Of a stretch of DNA of 64,000 nt, positions 12,203-24,090 are shown piece after piece; position 1 is the stretch's first letter; each line of letters begins with the position of its first letter. The notes below the pieces were generated by a model. That model saw only the letters and a list, made by a program, of their open reading frames with translations. It did no database searches and was not told the origin of the DNA. Position numbers and translations under genes: made by a program. This stretch comes from Hemibagrus wyckioides. Lineage: Eukaryota > Chordata > Actinopteri > Siluriformes > Bagridae. The stretch is taken from positions 8,819,699-8,883,698 of the forward strand of contig NC_080713.1 of the NCBI RefSeq assembly GCF_019097595.1. The letters are read 5' to 3'.

Positions 12203-12391
12203 ATAATAATAACTAATATATCTGAATGGCAGAGAGTTTGAAACGTTACATCTTTAAACTAGGAGCAGTAAATACTCCAGTGCTGCTTTAGTAAACTCCA
12301 CTGTCAACAACAACACCGGACAGTACCGATAAACAGAACCATACATAAATAATCAGAAAAACTGCATTAAAGCGGACATGTTTGACTTACA

Positions 12392-12600
12392 AACTTTAAT
12401 TCCGTCGATGCTGTCCGTCCTGGATGCTCAGAAAACCGGAAATGACCGACACATCACCGGCGAGGTGTCTCCGCGGGCACGAGCAGCTCTTCGCTCCTGT
12501 AGTGCGTAGCGGTTACAGACCGTCGCGCATGCGCTTTACGCTCCTACTTGTTGCAGCAGTAGCCACAACACCGGCCGTCTCCTCCCGGTTGAAATACGTA
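12392..12600 (-). promoter_or_regulatory. gdpd4: Putative promoter and noncoding first exon of the gdpd4-like gene
   Basis: This GC- and CpG-rich island stands out from AT-rich surroundings. It holds a perfect NRF1-type palindrome GCGCATGCGC at 12525-12534 and an ETS-type CCGGAAAT near 12436. On the minus strand a consensus donor GTAAGT follows position 12391, so a spliced first exon ending there would join the acceptor at 7523. It looks like a TATA-less promoter. The exact transcription start is unknown, and a bidirectional role is possible. Confidence 0.5.
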
Positions 12601-13361
12601 TACCCAGAGCTTAAATCCCAGCGTGGACCTTACTCAAGTCCCAGAATCCCGTCTGGGGTTAGCTGAGCATTAATACTCACCCTGAACCACCATGATCACA
12701 GCACTGCGCCTCTGATTGAACGTTATATCTGTCTAGGTGTGATCTATGTCCCCATGTTTTTCCCTTGTGTATTATTACAACATTTGTAGTTTGACTAATC
12801 AGTGACTCAGTTCTGCACATCTTTCTGCACATCCTACATCTACACTAGAGTTTTAACTGAGTGGTCAAGTGATTATTATCATTCTTCTACATACATTGGA
12901 ATAAAATGTCTTATCCTCAGGACCAACACATAACAACACAGTGCTTTAACACAACAATACAGCGGCACAGTACACAGTAAAGGAGACTAAATAAAGCGTA
13001 GATATACAGCAGTGTGAAATGAGTGCAAACAATACAATGAATACACAGAAAAAATGCACATCGCAACTGTGCAACAGAACCATTGCCTGCCTGAAAACTG
13101 ATGAGTGTTCAAGTGTTATTCGACTGTTAGTGGTAATAAAAGCGTCATAATTGTAAAGCAAGTGTCATATTAATAAAAGAGTCCACTAAAAGCGTTACAA
13201 AGGGCAGGTGTGAAGTGATAGATGGAGAGCAGTGGCTGCTGGGAGGTTTGGATTAGCCCAGGTAATAGCCCAGGAGGTAGAAAGGGGTTGAGTATTCTGA
13301 CCACCTCAGGGAAGATGCTGTAGGGAACAGTGGTGGTGGTAGCACAGATGCTCTGGTATTA

Positions 13362-13737
13362 GGTAGCTCATCTGTAGGATCGGATCACACGGGCCAGCCT
13401 TCGCTACCCATGTGCATCAATGAGTCTTGGCCGCCCATGACCCTGTCACCGGTTCACCACTGTTCCTTCCTTGGACCACTTTTGATAGATACTGACCACT
13501 GCAGACCGGGAACACCCCACAAGAGATGCAGTTTTGGAGATCCAGTCGTCTAGCCATCACAATTTGGCCCTTTGTCAAACTTGCTCAAATTGCCCATTTT
13601 TCCTGCTTCTAACATCAACTTTGAGGACAAAATGTTCATTTGCTGCCTAATATATCCCACCCACTAACAGGTGCCATGATGAGGAGATCATTAGTGTTAT
13701 TCACTCTCAGTGGTCAGAATGTTATGCCTGATCAGTG
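13362..13737 (-). mobile_element. Truncated Tc1 derivative (GATCAGGCATAACATTATG family)
   Basis: The right terminus ...GTTATGCCTGATCAGTG is followed by TA; the left side is truncated inside the transposase N-terminal region. The sequence matches the other members at 22896, 26108, 27820 and 36787. Confidence 0.8.
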
Positions 13738-15010
13738 TATGTGCACTGTCTGGTTAGTGACTGTCAATTCACCCATCGATGGAAACAGACCATCATAACA
13801 CCAGTAATGATATTTTCTGTAGATGATGGAACAGCAGTAGCAGTGTGACCCCCTGACATGGCAGTATGGTGTGTATATATCATGCACTGCAGCATTTCTG
13901 GTCAACTATGGTCTCTCAGTGGCCTTCTTTCATGATGGATGTGGTCGAGATGACTATATATTGTGCATAGGAGCAGATAATCTAGTCAGTAATCAGCGAG
14001 CCTGGTACACCGGCCATTAAGCGTCGGTACAAGTTAGGTGTAGTAATGAAGTGACCGCTGAGTGTATCTTGTACTTTATTTTCTGATCTCGCAGCACTTA
14101 GAGCACCGACAGCTCATTTAACACCTCTACGATTAGAGTGAATTCTGTAACCCACTTTGGATAAAAGTGTCTACAGAATCAATAAATGCAAATCCTGAAA
14201 AACTTTTTTTTTTCTTACACAAGCCACTGAAAGACTCGTTCCCCTAAACATAAGTGTCTCTCAGGGTCACAAAGTAGTTAGAACTGATGCATGTTAGAAA
14301 TCCTTGCATTGTATTAGGACGTTAATAATGAAAACCTGTTATTACATGTTGTTACCTGTCATTACACCTGATTGGTCAGAAGTTTTTGATTAATTTTCTA
14401 TAACAACAACGTCACAACTTTCTCTTACAATAAGACAAATGACAGATTTAACACATTACTATTTCTATAGTAATGACATGTTTAGACTGGAAATGTTTAT
14501 TAAACAGTTATAGAAGGAGTCTCCAGTTCCAGTGATTAATAAGAGTTAGAAATAATGATGTTTTACACGGGAGAGACAAATCTGTGGTATCAGTGACACA
14601 ACAACATAAGCTTCACAAGTAGTAATGCCAGGGCATCACTATCATTATTTTGCAGTTGTTTTCACTTTTTAGTCATTTCCTCTACAAGAATAAATAAAAG
14701 AAATTCAGCATCTGCATCACAGGAGCAGCAGGACAACTCTTACCTGCTTTATTTATTTTTTTGTTCCTTGAATGCAAGTATTAACAACAAATTATGATAA
14801 ACAGCATGCAAAACTGTTATAGTAGACACATTATAGACTCTACCCAAGAGGCTGCCTATGTAGGGCACATTTTCCTCCCAAAATAACCTCTGCTGCAACA
14901 TATTCTAGGGATAGGTTTGTTGTTTGTTCCCAATGTAAAGTGTATACTGTAAGGAAAGGAAATGACACTAAATACTGGAATATGATGCTGCCAAAGCTAA
15001 CATATATATA

Positions 15011-16258
15011 CACTATATTGCCAAAAGTATTCGCTCACCTGCCTTGACTCGCATATGAACTAAAGTGACATCCCATTCCTAATCCATAGGGTTCAATATG
15101 ACGTCGGTCCACCCTTTGCAGCTATAACAGCTTCAACTCTTCTGGGAAGGCTGTCCACAAGGTTTAGGAGTGTGTTTATGGGAATTTTTGACCATTCTTC
15201 CAGAAGCGCATTTGTGAGGTCACACACTGATGTTGGACGAGAAGGCCTGGCTCTCAGTCTCCGCTCTAATTCATCCCAAAGGTCTTCTATCGGGTTGAAG
15301 TCAGGACTCTGTGCAGGCCAGTCAAGTTCATCCACACCAGACTCTGTCATCCATGTCTTTATGGACCTTGCTTTGGTCACTGGTGCACAGTCATGTTGGA
15401 AGAGGAAGGGGCCAGCTCCAAACTGTTCCCACAAAGTTGGGAGCATGGAATTGTCCAAAATATCTTGGTATGCTGAAGCATTCAGAGTTCCTTTCACTGG
15501 AACAAAGGGGCCAAGCCCAGCTCCTGAAAAACAACCCCACACCATAATCCCCCCTCCACCAAACTTTACACTTGGCACAATGCAGTCAGACAAGTACCGT
15601 TCTCCTGGCAACCGCCAAACCCAGACTCGTCCATCAGATTGCCAGATGGAGAAGCGCGATTCGTCACTCCAGAGAACGCGTCTCCTCTGCTCTAGAGTCC
15701 AGTGGCGGCGTGCTTTACACCACTGCATCCGACGCTTTGCATTGCACTTGGTGATGTATGGCTTGGATGCAGCTGCTCGGCCATGGAAACCCATTCCATG
15801 AAGCTCTCTGCGCACTGTTCTTGAGCTAATCTGAAGGCCACATGAAGTTTGGAGGTCTGTAGCGATTGACTCTGCAGAAAGTTGGCGACCTCTTCGCACT
15901 ATGCGCCTCAGCATCCGCTGACCCCGCTCCGTCAGTTTACGTGGCCTACCACTTCATGGCTGAGTTGCTGTCGTTCCCAAACACTTCCACGTTCTTATAA
16001 TACAGCTGACAGTTGACTGTGGAATATTTAGGAGCGAGGAAATTTCACGACTGGATTTGTTGCACAGGTGGCATCCTATCACAGTTCCACACTGGAATTC
16101 ACTGAGCTCCTGAGAGCGACCCATTCTTTCACAAATGTTTGTAAAAACAGTCTGCATGCCTAGGTGCTTGATTTTATACACCTGTGGCCATGGAAGTGAT
16201 TGGAACACCTGATTCTGTTTATTTGGATGGGTGAGCGAATACTTTTGGCAATATAGTG
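15011..16258 (-). mobile_element. Tc1-like transposon copy 1 (1248 bp, one nonsense codon)
   Basis: The ends are perfect terminal inverted repeats beginning CACTATATTGCCAAAAGTAT, about 29 bases long, flanked by TA target duplications (15009-15010, 16259-16260). The transposase frame is on the minus strand. By eye it differs from copy 2 (24845-26086) by about a dozen substitutions and a 6-base insertion near 15414, and matches it end to end. It sits in intergenic DNA upstream of the gdpd4-like gene. Confidence 0.95.
15093..16124 (-). pseudogene. Tc1-like transposase, interrupted by one in-frame TGA
   Basis: The start [10 protein letters not shown] lies at 16124. The frame stays open through the helix-turn-helix region, meets TGA at 15956-15954, then stays open to 15093. 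Copy 2 has CGA (Arg in [10 protein letters not shown]) at this codon, so the stop is a single C-to-T change at a CpG on the coding strand. The catalytic triad residues remain ([20 protein letters not shown] with 34-residue spacing). A two-residue insertion and the change VHK to VTK also separate it from copy 2. Confidence 0.9.
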
Positions 16259-16829
16259 TATATATATCCCGCTGAAATTTTACATAATCTGTTTATAAAC
16301 AAATACATTTAACATGCAAAGGAATTGAATTATCATTATTAAACCACCTCAGATGCACTCATGATGCAATAGCACTTCAGGTGTTCGGGATATAACATAG
16401 TGTCCTTTCACTTATTGAATAATTCATTTATTCATTCCAAAGTGAGAAAAGGGAGGCAGAATGCAAATGAGCACAGAGTCGAGGTGAGGGCATAGCAGTG
16501 GGATTTGATCTCACAACCTTCTGGTTATTAGTACAGGATCCTAAGCACTGGCTTTTGGAAAAAAGGGGCAGAAAAACAGCCGTGGGATTTTGAACTAACT
16601 TTAACCATGGCGATGGCACTGAGCCAAGCAGAAGTCATCAATAAGACCCAATCCTATAGGCATTCATGTATCACTGCTAATAGGCGTCATACTTCTGGAG
16701 AGAAGCTGAAGTGTAAGCTGCATTGGATGCAGAAACCGCATCATGAACATACAGTTCATGCATGAGAAATGTTCGATGTAGTTTTCTGTGTGTGTGCGTG
16801 TGTGTGTGCATTTACTGCAGAGTGTGTTA

Positions 16830-16866
16830 CCTTTATGCACTGACTTCAAGACTTGTGCTACTTCAC

Positions 16867-16918
<52 letters not shown>

Positions 16919-17180
16919 TACACAATCACATTACTATCCTTTTGAGGACCTCTTATTGATATTAATTTATTAATGCCTACACCTAAATCTATCGCTAGCC
17001 TCGGTACCCAAAAGTAAACATTCTGGCACCTCATTTTAAATAAAAAGAAAATAAAGATTTTGTGTAGGGACCAGACAGATACCTAGCTTTAGGTGTAGAG
17101 GCATTGTGAGATATCAATAAGAGGTCCTCAAAAGGATAGGAAGACAAACGTGATAGTGTGTGTGTGTGTGTAAAAAAAAA

Positions 17181-17219
<39 letters not shown>

Positions 17220-17265
17220 ACTGTGAAGTCTTTAAGTCAGTGCATAAAGGTAAAGCCTGTCTGCT
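16830..17265. repeat. Imperfect inverted repeat (hairpin-like), about 430 bp
   Basis: TTACCTTTATGCACTGACTT (16830) is matched in reverse near 17262-17240; the CT tract at 16870 faces a GA tract at 17190; GAGGACCTCTTATTGATATT (16943) faces GATATCAATAAGAGGTCCTC near 17110. The centre (about 16990-17090) is partly unmatched. Confidence 0.8.
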
Positions 17266-17340
17266 AGGTTGGTTTTTCACTCCACAAGGTCAGCACTGTC
17301 AGATATTCCTATCCTTGTTGGCACACTCTGTCCCCACTAC

Positions 17341-17347
17341 TATATAA

Positions 17348-17391
<44 letters not shown>
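17341..17391. repeat. (GC)n(AC)n microsatellite
   Basis: Alternating purine-pyrimidine run of about 45 bases, a Z-DNA-type sequence. Confidence 0.9.
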
Positions 17392-17392
<1 letters not shown>

Positions 17393-17702
17393 GCAGCATG
17401 GGTGATTTAAGCAAATTAGGAAAGTAAATCACACAGGATAATGCCATGACTACAAGAGTTTATCACTGCAGTGTACACTCAGTACATCAGATATAATGCA
17501 TACTGGTGCATAGAGATGAATCTATTATGATCACACAAGGTTTTAATTAAAAGCTTTAACATGCAATCACAGCTAAAAGAGAGAAAAACTGTGGATGAAG
17601 ATTTGAAAAGAACACATTTGGTGAATCTGTGGACATCATCCTGAGCATTGCCTCAATACTTTTCTCCGTCACACCAGAGCAGCTGTTTCTATCTCTGCTG
17701 CA

Positions 17703-17739
<37 letters not shown>

Positions 17740-17909
17740 AAACATCCGTCTTGTCACATTTCCTCCAACACACTTCTATTCATCATGTTAGTTAGTAGAC
17801 ATGCGCGCGCGTAAACGCATATTTTTATGCCATGTGATGGACAGCACAAGGTCCTTTTTCCATTTAGTAGTCAGTGAATAAAAGAACTTGGCATGTGAGA
17901 AAGACTCAC

Positions 17910-18060
17910 CGTTCTGATGAAAATCTCCTTCTCTCACTGGCTTGGAGGTGTTTGCATAGCTGGCATGGGAAGCGCGTTTTGCGCAGGAGATCCCGCTTCA
18001 CGCGCAGAAAAGGGAGATAAATGTGTGTGACAGCGCGCGGGCGTGTGTGTGTGTGTGTGA
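17910..18060 (-). promoter_or_regulatory. Candidate alternative first exon (upstream of the gdpd4-like gene)
   Basis: A GC-rich patch with several CGCG words (GCGCGTTTTGCGC, TTCACGCGCAG) ends on the minus strand in a consensus donor, GTGAGT after 17910. It lies 5.5 kb upstream of the 12.4-kb candidate promoter, so it could be an alternative start of the same gene or of an unseen transcript. Evidence is limited to base composition and the donor site. Confidence 0.3.
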
Positions 18061-18293
18061 GTGAGTGAGAGAGAGAGACGGGGGGGGGGGTATAGGGGAG
18101 GGGTATAGGGGAGGGGTGTTCTGAAAAAACGTCACGAGACTGCACATCACGGTGTTTCCTCTATCAAGGATCCACGCAGTGTTTAATGTTATTTTACCTG
18201 TATTCCATTGCATAAGCGCACAGGGAAGCATATACACGACTGCACACAATCCTCACTAAGATAATAACCTACACCCACCCACACCCACACACA

Positions 18294-19710
18294 TCAAACA
18301 CACACACACACACACACACATGTTCCCATAAGGTAAACATTCTCAGAAATCCCTATCACTATGTGAATATTCAGGGTCCTCACTAAGATAAAATAATCTA
18401 CACACACACACACACACACACATGAATGGGGACCAGCCACATGTCCCCATAAGGTGAAAACTCGCAAAACACACACACACACACTCATATGTTCCCATAA
18501 GGTAAACATTCTCAGAAATCCCTATCACTATGTGAATATTCAGGGTCCTCACTAAGATAAAATAATCTACACACACACACATGAATGGGGACCAGCCACA
18601 TGTCCCCATAAGGTGAAAACTCGCAAAACACACACACACACACACTCATATGTTCCCATAAGGTAAGAATTCTCAGAAATCCCTAGCACTCTGTGGACAT
18701 TCAGGGTCCTCACTACTGCCAGCCACATGTCCCCATAAGATGAAAACTTGCAACACACACACACACAAAAATGGGGCCAGCCACATGTCCCCATAAGGTG
18801 AAAACTCGCAACACACACTAACACACACACACAAATGGGGCCAGCCACATGTCCCCATAAGGTGAAAAATTCGCAACACACACTAACACACACACACACA
18901 AATGGGGCCAGCCACATGTCCCCATAAGGTGAAAACTCGCAACACACACTAACACACACACACACACGCACACACACAAATGGGGCCAGCCACATGTCCC
19001 CATAAGGTGAAAACTCGCAACACACACTAACACACACACACAAATGGGGCCAGCCACATGTCCCCATAAGGTGAAAAATTCGCAACACACACTAACACAC
19101 ACACACAAATGGGGCCAGCCACATGTCCCCATAAGGTGAAAACTCGCAACACACACTAACACACACACACACACGCACACACACAAATGGGGCCAGCCAC
19201 ATGTCCCCATAAGGTGAAAACTCGCAACACACACTAACACACACACACAAATGGGGCCAGCCACATGTCCCCATAAGGTGAAAACTCGCAACACACACTA
19301 ACACACACACACACACGCACACACACAAATGGGGCCAGCCACATGTCCCCATAAGGTGAAAACTCGCAACACACACTAACACACACACACACAAATGGGG
19401 CCAGCCACATGTCCCCATAAGGTGAAAAATTCGCAACACACACTAACACACACACACACACACACAAATGGGGCCAGCCACATGTCCCCATAAGGTGAAA
19501 AATTCGCAACACACACTAACACACACACACAAATGGGGCCAGCTACATGTCCCCATAAGGTGAAAACTTGCAACACACATACACACACACACATAAGGTC
19601 AAAACTCGCAACACACACACACACAAATGGGGACCAGCCACATGTCCCCATTAGGTCAAAACTCACAACGCACATGCACACACACAAGTGCATACACACA
19701 CACACACACA
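18294..19710. repeat. Minisatellite of about 65-80-base units with CA blocks
   Basis: About 16 copies of a core CAGCCACATGTCCCCATAAG with GTGAAAACTCGCA, joined by CA runs, some with an extra CACGCACACACACA segment. The first two units carry a second arm (TCTCAGAAATCCCTATCACT). Frames on the minus strand (FHLMGTCGW repeats) are read-through of the repeat. Confidence 0.95.
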
Positions 19711-20297
19711 CACAAATATTTCCAAAACATTACTTTTCCAACCATAATAAAATGTTAAAAAACAGTAACAAAAATGTTTCTTATAACAGTACAGAAGGTC
19801 TGATTTCTTTTTAAAGGTGAAGGCATGTCACACCAAATATCCACTTTATATCTCTTTAAAGTGGATTATTGTACATAGAAACATTTAATCTCACACAAGA
19901 CACAGACACAGAGATACTGGGAAAGAATTTTAAATTTCCAATATCTCTATGCTTTCTCTACCATTAATAAAGCAAAATACTGAGCACTACTTTCATCCTC
20001 GATGACACTTTTTGTGGCATACTAATACATAACATCATGAATTAAAAAAAAAAAAAAAAAAAATTAACTTGGGGGAAAAAATGTTCCAAAGTCATCAATC
20101 AGCATATTCTAATACTGTATAAACACAGCAAATTTTCATAAAATTGACTACATATTAAAGATGTTGTCCTAATAAGCATCAATATTTCACATATTCATAA
20201 CCAGCGTTCTCTAAAGATGACCCATATTCACCCATTATTGCTTGGATCTACTGTTAATGCTTATTAAATGGCAGAACTTTCATATCAGCTTGAGAAG

Positions 20298-20745
20298 TTA
20301 GGGTTACTGCCTCATAGCTTCAGGGTCCTGGGTTTGATCCTGAGCTGTGTGTAGAGTTTGCATGTAATTCCTGTATTCGTATGTTTCCACTGCTTTCTAC
20401 TGGAAATCAAAATTATTATTTGGATAATGTATAGATGTCCCTCATTTATCATGTTATAATAGGATGATTTTGACATTTTAGCTGAAGAACATGCTACAAG
20501 TTTCCTCCAGGTGCTCCGGTTTCCTCCCACAGTCCAAAGACATGCTATTAGGCTGATTGGAGTCTCTAAATTGATTGGAGTCTTGCTAAGTTGCGTGTGA
20601 TTGCGTGAGTGAATGAGTGTGTGTGTGTGCCCTGTGATGGGCTGGCAGTCCGTCCAGGGTGTATCCTGCCTTGATGACACCTGAGATAGGCACAGGCTGC
20701 CCGTGACCTGAGGATAGATCTGATAAGCGGTACAGACAATGAAAT
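20298..20745 (+). repeat. Fish dispersed SINE/LINE-type repeat
   Basis: Contains the typical words GGTGCTCCGGTTTCCTCC, CACAGTCCAAAGACATGC and CTGGCAGTCCGTCCAGGGTG, in the order found in an abundant fish repeat. An unrelated insertion of about 100 bases separates the head from the body. Confidence 0.65.
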
Positions 20746-20859
20746 GAAATGAACATGCTACAAGTCAGACACATTACATGATTTTAGACACATAGGGTGG
20801 TTTGGATGCAGACAAAATAACTGGAATATCCAGGTAAGATTTTCATGAAATACTGCTTA

Positions 20860-21105
20860 ACTGAGGGCAAGGAACCTTTATTATCGCCACACATACATTA
20901 CAGCACAGTGAAATTCTTTTCTTCACATATCCCAGCTGAAGAAGTCGGGGGCAGAGTGCAGGGGCAGCTATGATACAGCACCCCTGGAGTAGGTTAAGGA
21001 GAGGGTTAAGGGCCTTGCTCATTTGCCCAGCAGTGGAACATGATGGTCCTGGGGCTTGATCTTCCTAGAGCCTTATCCACTTGAGCCAGCACTGCCCCTG
21101 AAAGA
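20860..21105 (-). repeat. SINE-like tract
   Basis: Contains ACAGCACAGTGAAATTCTTT and GGGCCTTGCTCATTTGCCCA, the same pattern as 43030-43235. Confidence 0.55.
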
Positions 21106-21210
21106 CTGTTTAGTGTGAGTGATAGTATGAGTCCGTATCTGGTATGAAAAATGTATGTAGTATGTGCATACATGACTGCTGCACATACTGCATTGTTATT
21201 GTTACATACA

Positions 21211-21680
21211 CACTATATGGCCAAAGTTTTGTGAGAACCTGACTATCACACCCACAGTGAGAAGCACAAAACTGTACAGGATGTTTTTGTATGCTATAGC
21301 GTTTTTCCCTTCACTGCTACTAAGAGCCCCAGAAATGTTCCTGCATGTTCCAGATTCTATAAATCAAGGTCCAGGAAGACTTTGCTTTGTCAAGGTTGGT
21401 TGTGGAAGAAGTCAAGTGTCCTGCACAGAGGCCTGACCTCAACCCTGCTGAACAACTTTGGGATGAACTGGAACACTGACTGCTTCTCAGGCTTCCTCAC
21501 CCAACATCAGTGCTTGAGACCTCACTAATGCTCTTGTGGCTGAAGGAACAATAATCCCAACAGCCACGCTCTGAAATCTAGTGGAAGGCCTTGCCAGAAA
21601 AGGCTTTATTACAGCAGCCAAGTGGCACTAAATCCGGAATGTCACTGATCAGGTGTCTACAAAGTTTTGGCCATATATGG
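21211..21680 (+). mobile_element. Old Tc1-like element (about 470 bp)
   Basis: Ends CACTATATGGCCAAAGTTTT and ...AAAGTTTTGGCCATATATGG. The interior encodes a degraded core (RPDLNPAEQLWDELEH). It is more diverged than the other copies. Confidence 0.75.
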
Positions 21681-22019
21681 TATCTGCAGTAGTACAAAAC
21701 ATTAAGAAGCTTATAGAAGAAAAATTCTGTATAAGGAAAGCTGCTTTGCTTATACAATCTAGTATTTCTATATCTAGGAATACCATAATCTCTAATGGGT
21801 AACATGTCATCACTGTCTAATGCTATATTCACACATACAGCGACTCATAAGTCGATCATGAGAGCTGTCACTTCCTGTGATATAAGCGGCAGCGACCATT
21901 GGTGACAAGATGTGGGCGTGTCCAGTGATGTGACAAAGTTAACCCTAACCCAATGGGAGTGAAGACAGTAGAGCTCACGTGACCTGTGGCAAAGATCACA
22001 CACTGCTACTGTAACAGAG

Positions 22020-22170
22020 GCCAGTGTACCACTCACCCCCCTAAACCTCACGGCACCAATGTAACCCCATCGAGTCCTACTCGCACCCGCGCCGAGCTGG
22101 TCTCAAATCCTGGTCTCTGGCAAGGGAGGCGGGCACACTAACAAGGAGGCTAAAGACTGCAACCATTAGC
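22020..22170 (-). repeat. Possible tRNA-headed SINE
   Basis: The minus strand reads CTCCTTGTTAGTGTGCCCGC ... AGACCAGGATTTGAGACC, resembling Pol III A and B boxes of tRNA-derived SINEs. Confidence 0.4.
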
Positions 22171-22895
22171 ATCAGTCACTAATGATCCTCTTGAGATCAG
22201 GGGAGTGAGGTTTACCTGCACAAGACTCCATTACACTGCTTCTTCATCTTGTATAATATGAGGCATATATACACTGCTGAATTTTATACACAGACGCCGA
22301 ATCTCCCTCCAAGACGTTTCATTTTAGCGGCAAGAAAATGGATAAGAGATGTTAATCATTAGGCAGCCATTAGTAGTGTGGCATCTTATCACTAGTACAG
22401 TGATTGTGTGAATGAAGCACAAGATTTTCTGTTTTCGGAAAAAGAACGCTCTTCCAGAGAGATAATCATACAGAGATCTAATCTCATGCAGTCCACCTTT
22501 GCCCTTAAATGAATGGATGACTGCTTTGACCTTTTCATATAAACATATGCTCTTGTGGCTGATCTTAACCATGAGATCTAACTGACAATCTTTTAGTAAT
22601 AAATAATGGATTGAAAGAAATCATATACTGATGTTAATAATTTAGAATAGCATCACTAAGTTCTGGCTCAGATTGGGAAGAAAAAACTACAGAGGGAAGG
22701 AAGGGATAATAAAGGTATTAAAGGTCAGGAATGGAATGTGCTAGCAGATCACAAATTGTTATCATTACATCCTGCGATGCAAATAGTAGCGGGATATTTG
22801 CAAAGAAAGCACTCGGCAAGAGTTCATGTTAACTCTGCTATTAAACTGTGAAAATCTTTAGACTGTAAAACAAAGTAGGCAAGACAATGGATTTA

Positions 22896-23392
22896 CACCA
22901 ATCAGGTATAACATTATGACCACCTGCTTAAAATTGTGTTGATCCCTGTTTTGCTGCCTAAACACAACAAACTGTGTATTTTGACACCTTTCTATCAGAA
23001 ATTCTTCAGCAATCTGAGCAACAGTAGCTCGTCTGTTGAATCGGATCACACGGGCCAGCCTTCAATCCACATGTGCATCGATGAGCTTTGGCCGCCTGTT
23101 CCTTCCTTGGACCACTTTTGATAGATACTGACCACTGCAGACCGGGAACACCCCACAAGAGCTGCAGTTTTGGAGATGCTCTGATCCAGTCATCTAGCCA
23201 TCACAATCTGGCCCTTCGTCAAACTCGCTCAAATCCTTACTCTTGCCCATTTTTCCTGCTTCTAACATCAACTTTGAGGACAAAATGTTCACTTGCTGCC
23301 TAATATATCCCACCCACTAACAGGTGCCATGATGAGGAGATCATCAGTCTTATTCACGGCACCTCTCAGTGGTCATAATGTTATGCCTGATG
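22896..23392 (-). mobile_element. Tc1 derivative, about 0.5 kb, both ends present
   Basis: Begins ACACCAATCAGGTATAACAT after a TA and ends ...ATGTTATGCCTGATG. The interior is the antisense of the transposase N-terminus with small deletions. Non-autonomous. Confidence 0.8.
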
Positions 23393-23879
23393 TACAGTAG
23401 ATATAAAAAGTCGACATACTCCTTTAAACATACTATAGCAAGCAAAAAATCTCAAGCGGAAAACGAGCAAATGACTTAGGGAGTTAAAAAACAACACCAC
23501 AATAACCTGGTTGCGTAAATGTTCCCACGCTTTCACTAATACTTCGATAAAGAAGCTTTTGCGTGTAATGCAGCACTTTATCTTCCTGTTTAAGCCTCTA
23601 CCTACTGAACACATCTTGATTTGGCAATTTTATTCCACTCTTCCTTTAAAAAATGCTCCAGATTTATCAAATGCTGAGAGAACCTCCTGTGCACAGCCCT
23701 GTTCGAGTTTTCTTTAGGATTTAGATCTGAGCTCTGGGGTCCATAATGTTGATCTTCTTCATCTGAAGCTGTTGTTTTGTGGCTTATTATTGTGCTGAGA
23801 CACTTGGTTCATGATATAGTTCTAGATTTTTATGCTACATTTATGTTTTGGTCAATTTATGGGCAGAAATTTCTCCTCC

Positions 23880-24090
23880 TCTTCAGATGTCTAAAAGGTT
23901 TTGTACCAAAATGGATAGATATTTGGAGGTAAACATGAAGCCCTAGTCTGAGCTGAACAGAAGCAGTCCTTTAACATGATGCTGCCACCACCGTGCTTCA
24001 TTGCGAGTATGCTGATCTTCAGATGATTAGCTGTTTGCTTGTTGTGTGTATAACCTAATACAGGTTTTTTAACCAGATTTGGAACATGCA
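23880..24090 (-). mobile_element. Possible Tc1 transposase remnant
   Basis: The minus-strand frame contains AMKHGGGSIMLKDCFCSAQT, resembling the KHGGGSIMLWGCFS box of Tc1 transposases. Flanks are unrecognisable. Confidence 0.45.

Larger units (their letters stand above)
7524..12390 (-). other. First intron of the gdpd4-like gene
   Basis: No coding exon is visible here. It holds a minus-strand SINE-type fragment near 7868-7975, a CRE word at 8771, a Tc1 transposase remnant near 9105-9400, a SINE-like head at 9430-9510, tandem 102-base repeats at 10.78-11.06 kb and a large compound microsatellite at 11.19-12.09 kb. The stretch 8.0-9.1 kb shows nothing recognisable apart from the CRE word. Confidence 0.6.
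1..12391 (-). other. gdpd4: gdpd4-like gene span (5' part; 3' end outside window)
   Basis: This span covers the coding exons at 7523-7232, 6681-6578, 5401-5308, 5217-5158, 4900-4802, 4685-4592, 448-303 and 183-101, plus a probable noncoding exon ending at 12391. Every junction has AG/GT signals and the phases agree across all eight coding exons, giving about 287 residues before the left edge. The protein is a GDE2/GDE3-type membrane glycerophosphodiester phosphodiesterase: a short cytoplasmic N-terminus, five membrane segments, then the GDPD domain. The choice of gdpd4 over gdpd5 or gdpd2 rests on two points. The metal-ligand motif reads GLETDV (E282, D284), whereas GDPD5 as I remember it lacks the first acid. 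The gene also sits directly downstream of pak1 in the same orientation, as human GDPD4 does. The remaining catalytic domain and the last membrane segment would lie left of position 1. Confidence 0.8.

Noticed and set aside
15172..15801. 209-codon plus-strand frame (and its 282-codon counterpart at 24781)
   Set aside because: Antisense shadow of the Tc1 transposase, present in both copies at the same place.
18294..19710. Regularly spaced repeats resembling a CRISPR array
   Set aside because: Spacers are CA microsatellites rather than unique sequences, and the genome is animal.
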